DNA from: a bacterium
GTDB lineage: Bacteria > Patescibacteriota > Minisyncoccia > Phycocordibacterales > Phycocordibacteraceae
NCBI GenBank assembly: GCA_021849125.1
Contig: JAJZTG010000006.1
Coordinates: 1-39,132 of the forward strand
Reading direction: 5' to 3'
DNA length: 39,132 nucleotides
Made by a program: the position numbers and the translations under genes. A model generated the notes under the pieces. The model had not been told where the DNA came from, did not search any database, and saw nothing but the letters and a program-made list of their open reading frames with translations. Below are positions 33,936-39,132 of this stretch, in pieces (within the stretch, counting starts at the first letter, position 1; each line of letters begins with the position of its first letter).

Positions 33936-35207
33936 ATGCTCGATATTCATTTCATCCGCGAAAACGCTGACATCGTGAAGGCCGGTGCTGCGAAAAAGCA
34001 CATCGATGTCGATATCGACAAGCTCGTTGCCGTCGACGAGGAGCGCAAGCGCCTGCGCTTCGACCTCGATACCAAGCGTGCAGAGCAGAATCGCCGGAGC
34101 GCAGAGATCCAGCGCGCACAAGGGGAGGAGCGCGAGAAACTCCTCGAAGCGATGCGTCAGCTGAAGAGCGGCATGACGGAAGAAGAAGAGCAGCTGAAGC
34201 AGGTGATGGTCGAGTGGCAGAAGCTCATGCTCGCGGTGCCGAACATCCCTGACATGTCGGTGCCCGATGGCGATAGCGACGCGGATAATCTCGAAGTGCG
34301 CGTGTGGGGCGAGAAGCCGACCTTCGATTTCAAGCCGAAGCCGCACTTCGAGCTCATGCAGTCCCTCGGCATGGCCGATTTCGAGCGCGGCGCGAAGGTC
34401 GCTGGCTTCCGCGGCTGGTTCCTCGTGGGTGATGGCGCGCGCCTTCTCTGGGGTCTACGCCGTTTCGTCGAGGACCGCTTCATGAATCGCGAGGGCTTCA
34501 CGCCACTCGTCGCTCCTTCGCTCGTCCGTCGTGAGCCGTTCGTCGGTACCGGCTATCTTCCGCAGAGCGAGGAAGACCTCTACAAGACTCAGGATGGCGA
34601 ATACCTCTCGGGTACGGCCGAAGTGGGCACGATGGGATACTACATGGACGAAGTCGTCGACAAGAACGCGCTTCCGATCAAGTTCTTCGCATACTCGCCG
34701 GCGTTCCGCCGCGAAGCGGGCAGTCACGGCAAAGACGAGAAAGGCGTGTTCCGCGTGCATGAGTTTGAGAAGTACGAGCAGGTCGTCCTCTGTGAGGCGG
34801 ATCATGCCGAGAGCGTGCGTCAGCACGAGGCGCTCACGGAAAACTCGGAGAAGCTCCTCCAGGAGCTCGGCCTCCATTACCACGTCGTGGTCAACTGCGG
34901 CGGCGACCTCGGTCTCGGTCAGGTGAAGAAATACGACCTCGAGGCATGGATGCCCTCCGAGGAGCGCTTCCGCGAGACCCACTCCGCCTCCTATTTTCAT
35001 GATTTCCAGACGCGCCGTCTGAACATCCGCTACCGTGATGAAGACGGCACCTTGAAGTTCGTGCATTCGCTTAACAACACCGCCCTCGCGATGCCGCGCA
35101 TCCTCACGCATATCGTCGAGAATTATCAGCAGGCAGATGGGACGATAAAAGTGCCCGAGGTCCTCGTACCGTATGTCGGGAAGAGCGTCATCGGCAGAAC
35201 CGCGTAG
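33936..35207 (+). CDS. serS: seryl-tRNA synthetase
   Basis: MLDIHFIRENADIVKAGAAKK, LSGTAEVGTMGYYMDEV, FRREAGSHGKDEKGVFRVHEFEKYEQVV, NIRYRDEDGTLKFVHSLNNTALAMPRIL. Confidence 0.95.
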   Translation: MLDIHFIRENADIVKAGAAKKHIDVDIDKLVAVDEERKRLRFDLDTKRAEQNRRSAEIQRAQGEEREKLLEAMRQLKSGMTEEEEQLKQVMVEWQKLMLAVPNIPDMSVPDGDSDADNLEVRVWGEKPTFDFKPKPHFELMQSLGMADFERGAKVAGFRGWFLVGDGARLLWGLRRFVEDRFMNREGFTPLVAPSLVRREPFVGTGYLPQSEEDLYKTQDGEYLSGTAEVGTMGYYMDEVVDKNALPIKFFAYSPAFRREAGSHGKDEKGVFRVHEFEKYEQVVLCEADHAESVRQHEALTENSEKLLQELGLHYHVVVNCGGDLGLGQVKKYDLEAWMPSEERFRETHSASYFHDFQTRRLNIRYRDEDGTLKFVHSLNNTALAMPRILTHIVENYQQADGTIKVPEVLVPYVGKSVIGRTA

Positions 35208-36012
35208 CGGCCGGCTTGCGGACAGACGACGACGCAGTCGTCGTCGTGCGCTCGTAGCACTCGCGACACTTCTTGTTTTTACGCTTGTTGGTGTAGTCTA
35301 CGGTCTCCATCAGCCAGCAGTCCGCATCGCGCAAGTGACCATCTATGGTGCCGATCAGTCGCTTGCCGATGTGGCCCGCACAGCGATGCAAGGGTCGTAC
35401 CTCGGCATCATTCCGCGCGACTCGTTCTTTTTCGTGCCGAAAGGAGAGATCCGTTCGAAGATTCTCTCAGCCCATCAGGATATGGCGGCCGTTTCAATCT
35501 TCCGAAACGGTTTCACCGGCCTTTCCATAAAATTGGATTATCGCGTTCCGGTGGCACGCTGGTGCGGTGCGGCGCCCAAGCTCGCGGCCAGCTCGACGTC
35601 TTCCGATGCTTCAAACGGCTGCTACCTTTTCGATGCCAACGGCTACGTCTACGGGCTAAGCGATCCCGATGCTGCACCGCTCAACGCAGCGCTCCTCTAC
35701 GAACCAATTTCATCAGAGAGTATCATCGGCTCGACTTTGCCGAGCGCTGACGTGCTTCCGCCCATCTTCGATTTTGCGCGGCAGTTCGCTTCCTTCGGCT
35801 CACCGGCGGCATCGATCGCCATCCGTAGCGACGAGGTCGACGTGTACGTAAAAAGCGGTACGCGTATCACCTACGTGCTCGGGGAGGAACAGGAGGCGTT
35901 TGCCGCGCTCGTTTCAGCTCGCGCAAACCTAAATCTCGCGGACGGGTCGATCGAGTACGTTGATTTGCGTTTCCCGGGCAAGGTGTATTTGAAAAAAAGA
36001 AACGCGCCGTAG
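35173..36012 (+). CDS. FtsQ-like cell division protein (POTRA-type)
   Basis: Arg-rich N-terminus, one TM, AVRIAQVTIYGADQSLADVARTAMQGSYLGIIPRDSFFFV; overlaps the serS 3' end. Confidence 0.65.
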   Translation: MSGRASSAEPRSGRLADRRRRSRRRALVALATLLVFTLVGVVYGLHQPAVRIAQVTIYGADQSLADVARTAMQGSYLGIIPRDSFFFVPKGEIRSKILSAHQDMAAVSIFRNGFTGLSIKLDYRVPVARWCGAAPKLAASSTSSDASNGCYLFDANGYVYGLSDPDAAPLNAALLYEPISSESIIGSTLPSADVLPPIFDFARQFASFGSPAASIAIRSDEVDVYVKSGTRITYVLGEEQEAFAALVSARANLNLADGSIEYVDLRFPGKVYLKKRNAP

Positions 36013-36027
36013 AAAGCGCGCGTTTTG
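36001..36027. terminator. hairpin between convergent genes
   Basis: aacgcgc-cgtagaaa-gcgcgcgtttt. Confidence 0.6.
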
Positions 36028-36034
36028 CAGCAGG

Positions 36035-36358
36035 TCAGCCGATGCATACGTGGTAGGCCAACGAGAGGGTTATGTAGAACTGTGAAGTGCCTTGGATCTT
36101 CCAGGCTTTTGAGCGGCGCATATTGATACGGACCTCCAGCTTCCCGAGGAATTCCCACGGACGACTGCCGTTTTGCAGCCGTTTCTCAACTCGATGCATC
36201 GAGAGGACGAACAGGTCATCAGCTACGCTCACGTCTTCGACGAAGCCTCTGTAGAGGAGGTCTTGCCATGTTCCGCTAAAGGGTTTGCCGATGAACTTGC
36301 TCGGGTCCGTCAGGATCTTTTGCCAATCTACTTCTGGATCCATGCGTTCGCCTCGCAT
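36035..36358 (-). CDS. hypothetical protein
   Basis: 107 aa; SD gaaaggag; minus-strand promoter-like TGCTATAGT at 36393-36401. Confidence 0.7.
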   Translation of the reverse strand: MRGERMDPEVDWQKILTDPSKFIGKPFSGTWQDLLYRGFVEDVSVADDLFVLSMHRVEKRLQNGSRPWEFLGKLEVRINMRRSKAWKIQGTSQFYITLSLAYHVCIG

Positions 36359-36443
36359 GATGGACTCCTTTCTTGCTGTTTTTCCGAAGGAGACTATAGC
36401 ACGCAGATTGTGCCCGAGCCATGCAAGATGCTAGGGTACGACT

Positions 36444-37409
36444 ATGTCGTTCTGGAAGGAGCTCAAGAAGCCTTTTTTCGTCATGGCGCCGATGGCCGAT
36501 GTCACCGACGCGGCGTTCCGCGCGCTTGTCGCGAAGCGAGGCGCGCCGAATGTTTTCTGGACCGAGTTCGTCTCGGCTGATGGTCTTTACCACACGCGTG
36601 AGATCGCGAAGATGCCGGACAGTGAGAACCCGCTCATGCGCGATTTAGAGAAGAGTGACGCAGAGCGGCCGATCGTCGCCCAGCTTTTCTCAAGCAATCC
36701 GGAGATGATGGCCTACGCGGCCAAGCTCGTCGCCGAACTCGGCTTCGACGGGATCGATATCAACATGGGGTGCCCCGATCGCTCGATCGAGAAGCAGGGA
36801 AGCGGCGCCGCGATGATGAAGACCCCCGAGGTGGCGCGCGCCGTGATCCTTGCGGCAAAGACCGCGGGTATTCCCGTTTCCGTGAAGACGCGCATCGGGT
36901 ACAACAAGGAGTCGATGGAAGAGTGGCTTCCGGTCGTGCTTGAGATCGCCCCTGAAGCGCTCACGGTGCACTTGCGCACGCGCAAGGAAATGTCCTTGGT
37001 GCCGGCGCATTGGGAGCTCATGCAGAAAGCGGTCGAGATCCGTGACCGTGTGAATCCGAACGTGCGTCTGATCGGCAATGGCGACGTGACGAGTGTCGAA
37101 GAGGGTACGCACCTCGTCGCCGAGACCGGATGCGATGGAGTGATGATCGGGCGCGGCATGTTCGGCAACCCGTGGGTCTTCGCGGGGCGGAAGAGCGAGG
37201 ATACGCCGCTTGAAGAGAAGCTGGAGGCGCTTATCGAGCTCGCGCACGGCTTTGAAGCGCTCACACCCAAAAAGAATTTTTCGATACTGAAAAAGCACAT
37301 CAAGGCGTTCGTCACCGGCTTTGCGGGCGCGGCGGAACTTCGCGCGAAGCTCATGGAGACGGAGTCCGCAGCCGAGCTTGAAGCGGTGATCGCAAGCGCT
37401 GCCCGATAA
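36444..37409 (+). CDS. dus: tRNA-dihydrouridine synthase
   Basis: FVMAPMADVTDAAFRALV, GIDINMGCPDRSIEKQGSGAAMMK, VSVKTRIGY, LTVHLRTRKEM, LIGNGDVTS, GVMIGRGMFGNPWVF. Confidence 0.95.
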   Translation: MSFWKELKKPFFVMAPMADVTDAAFRALVAKRGAPNVFWTEFVSADGLYHTREIAKMPDSENPLMRDLEKSDAERPIVAQLFSSNPEMMAYAAKLVAELGFDGIDINMGCPDRSIEKQGSGAAMMKTPEVARAVILAAKTAGIPVSVKTRIGYNKESMEEWLPVVLEIAPEALTVHLRTRKEMSLVPAHWELMQKAVEIRDRVNPNVRLIGNGDVTSVEEGTHLVAETGCDGVMIGRGMFGNPWVFAGRKSEDTPLEEKLEALIELAHGFEALTPKKNFSILKKHIKAFVTGFAGAAELRAKLMETESAAELEAVIASAAR

Positions 37410-37419
37410 AAAAGAAAAC

Positions 37420-37449
37420 GCCCGCCAAGACCAGGAGGTCAAGGCGGGC
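37420..37449. terminator. hairpin between convergent genes
   Basis: gcccgcc-aagaccaggaggtcaa-ggcgggc. Confidence 0.7.
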
Positions 37450-37454
37450 TGCTG

Positions 37455-37775
37455 CTAACGAGCGATCTTGCCGATGAACAAACCTCCTTGGAGGCTCACC
37501 TCGGTCCTCGGGTCAAGCAACCAGATGCGGCTGCTGAGGACGAAAGGGGCAAGTTCCTCAGGGTTGATTTCCATGGAGGCGAATGGTTCCGGCATCTCCA
37601 TCAGCTGTCCGGCAGATTCCTGCAGGTACGCTTCATCCTGACTCAAGGTCCTGTTCCTATCAGGGTAAAAGCTGAAGCGTTCCTCACCGGGTTTGCGGTA
37701 GAGGAAATCAAGCTCGATCTGGGCGTCGGGCTGGAGATCTTCCGGGATAACCAAGTAGGCAATCTTCACTTCCAC
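37455..37775 (-). CDS. hypothetical protein (GTG start)
   Basis: MEVKIAYLVIPEDLQPDAQIELDFLYRKPGEE...; SD aaggagag; upstream minus-strand TTGACA-N17-TATATA. Confidence 0.65.
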   Translation of the reverse strand: MEVKIAYLVIPEDLQPDAQIELDFLYRKPGEERFSFYPDRNRTLSQDEAYLQESAGQLMEMPEPFASMEINPEELAPFVLSSRIWLLDPRTEVSLQGGLFIGKIAR

Positions 37776-37881
37776 GATTCTCTCCTTCGCGAGAAAAGTT
37801 CTGCATGTATATAACCGTATGAAATATATTTGTCAATTTCCCGCGGCGGGCTGACACCGACTCTGGTATACTCGAAGCATC

Positions 37882-38910
37882 ATGGCTCATCAGTCGCTCT
37901 ACCGCACCTACCGTCCCGGATCCTTCGCGGACGTCATCGGCCAAGAGCACATCACGAAGCCCTTGGAGGAAGCGATCAAGGGTAAGACGATCGGCCACGC
38001 CTACCTCTTCTCCGGCAGCCGCGGCCTCGGGAAGACTTCCGTCGCGCGCATCCTCGCAAACGCTATTGGCGCGACCGAACGCGACATCGCGGAGATCGAT
38101 GCCGCGAGCAACAACAGCGTCGAGGACATCCGTGCGCTCACGGAAAACGTCTACACACTCCCGTTCGAGTCGCCGTACAAGGTCTACATCCTCGACGAGG
38201 CGCACATGCTCTCGAAGGGTGCTTGGAATGCCTTCTTGAAGACGCTTGAGGAGCCGCCGTCACACGCGGTCTTCGTGCTTGCCACGACCGAGCTCGAGAA
38301 GGTACCCGAGACCGTGCAATCGCGCTGCCAGGTCTTCGAGTTCAAGAAGCCGTCGCGCGCGGCGCTCGCGAAGATGGTGGCGGCCGTCGCGAAGAAAGAG
38401 GGCTACACGCTCGAGAAGGATGCGGCCGAGCTCGTCGCGATGCTTGCGGGCGGCTCGTACCGCGACGCGCTTTCCGTCTTGCAGAAGGTGCTCGCCTCGG
38501 CAGAAGGCACGACACTTGCGCGCGCTTCCGTAGAAGAGGCGACCGGCACCCCGCGCCAAGAGCAAGTACACGCGCTCGTCTCGGCACTCGCTAAGGGCGA
38601 TCGCGCTCTTGCGCTCAAGGCAGTAGGGGAGACAGCAGTAGCCGGAGCGGACATGAAGCTCTTCCTTGAGCTCGTGCTCGGGACGCTCCGCTCGGCGCTC
38701 CTCATCCGCTATGCACCCGAGATGCGCGATACACTTGCCGCAGAGCTCGGCGAAGACGAGTTTGCCGCGCTTGAGCAACTTGGAAGTCCAACTTCCAAGT
38801 TGACGCATGCGACCATGCTCGCTTTCCTCACGGCCGCAGACCGCATCCGCTTCGCGCCTATCCCGGCGATCCCGCTTGAGCTCGCCATCCTCGAACTCTT
38901 TCCCGAATAG
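37882..38910 (+). CDS. dnaX: DNA polymerase III subunit gamma/tau (short)
   Basis: YRTYRPGSFADVIGQEHI, FSGSRGLGKTSVARILANAI, IDAASNNSVEDIR, YILDEAHMLSKGAWNAFLKTLEEPP, QSRCQVFEF. Confidence 0.93.
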   Translation: MAHQSLYRTYRPGSFADVIGQEHITKPLEEAIKGKTIGHAYLFSGSRGLGKTSVARILANAIGATERDIAEIDAASNNSVEDIRALTENVYTLPFESPYKVYILDEAHMLSKGAWNAFLKTLEEPPSHAVFVLATTELEKVPETVQSRCQVFEFKKPSRAALAKMVAAVAKKEGYTLEKDAAELVAMLAGGSYRDALSVLQKVLASAEGTTLARASVEEATGTPRQEQVHALVSALAKGDRALALKAVGETAVAGADMKLFLELVLGTLRSALLIRYAPEMRDTLAAELGEDEFAALEQLGSPTSKLTHATMLAFLTAADRIRFAPIPAIPLELAILELFPE

Positions 38911-38937
38911 GCTCTCAAGTGTTAGTCTGGTCAATAT

Positions 38938-39008
38938 TGGGAGATCGTCTAATGGTAGGACAGCGGGTTTTGGTCCCGTCAATCTAGGTTCGAGTCCTAG
39001 TCTCCCAG
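38938..39008 (+). tRNA. tRNA-Gln (UUG)
   Basis: TGGGAGATCGTCTAATGGTAGGAC, anticodon loop TTTTGGT, T-arm CTAGGTTCGAGTCCTAG, acceptor TCTCCCA, G73. Confidence 0.93.
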
Positions 39009-39132
39009 CAATCGTGGATTTTTTGAGTAGAGTTCGCCCAAATGCTTTGCAGTTGCAAGCTTTTTCTTTGGTTCTAACCCTGCGGATATTTTACGCGTCT
39101 CGGTAGCCATAGTTGTTATCGGGAACAGCAGA

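Overview
The window reads as a gene-dense chromosomal segment of a reduced bacterium. A Patescibacteria/CPR (Parcubacteria-like) origin is my inference from the short IF-2, the DnaX without a zinc module and the arrays of small pilin-like proteins. Housekeeping genes recognised: gyrA, rbfA-infB, a NifS-like cysteine desulfurase, a ClpB/ClpC-type AAA+ chaperone, rpmG (missed by the ORF track), miaA, peroxiredoxin, parB, a RelA/SpoT homologue, topA, dprA, serS, an FtsQ-like gene, dus and dnaX. I read eight tRNA genes: an anomalous class II tRNA, Leu-UAG, Lys-CUU, Leu-UAA, Cys-GCA, Trp-CCA, Leu-CAA and Gln-UUG. The most unusual material is: (1) a class II tRNA with apparent anticodon UCC, whose anticodon hairpin looks like a Ser-GGA hairpin in inverted orientation, bracketed by a perfect 16-bp inverted repeat; (2) a compact RNA at 4112-4224 with mutually exclusive terminator and closing-stem pairings; (3) a coupled operon of methyltransferase, anchored solute-binding-like protein and six pilin-like paralogs, plus a separate pilin-like/M15-peptidase fusion; (4) a 164-bp structured tandem repeat starting inside the tRNA-Lys 3' end; (5) a LAGLIDADG endonuclease ORF that reads in frame through tRNA-Cys; (6) a chain of nested inverted repeats and tRNA fragments around tRNA-Leu(CAA); (7) a leader RNA with a terminator upstream of infB. 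All calls come from reading the sequence by eye; no searches or folding programs were run.
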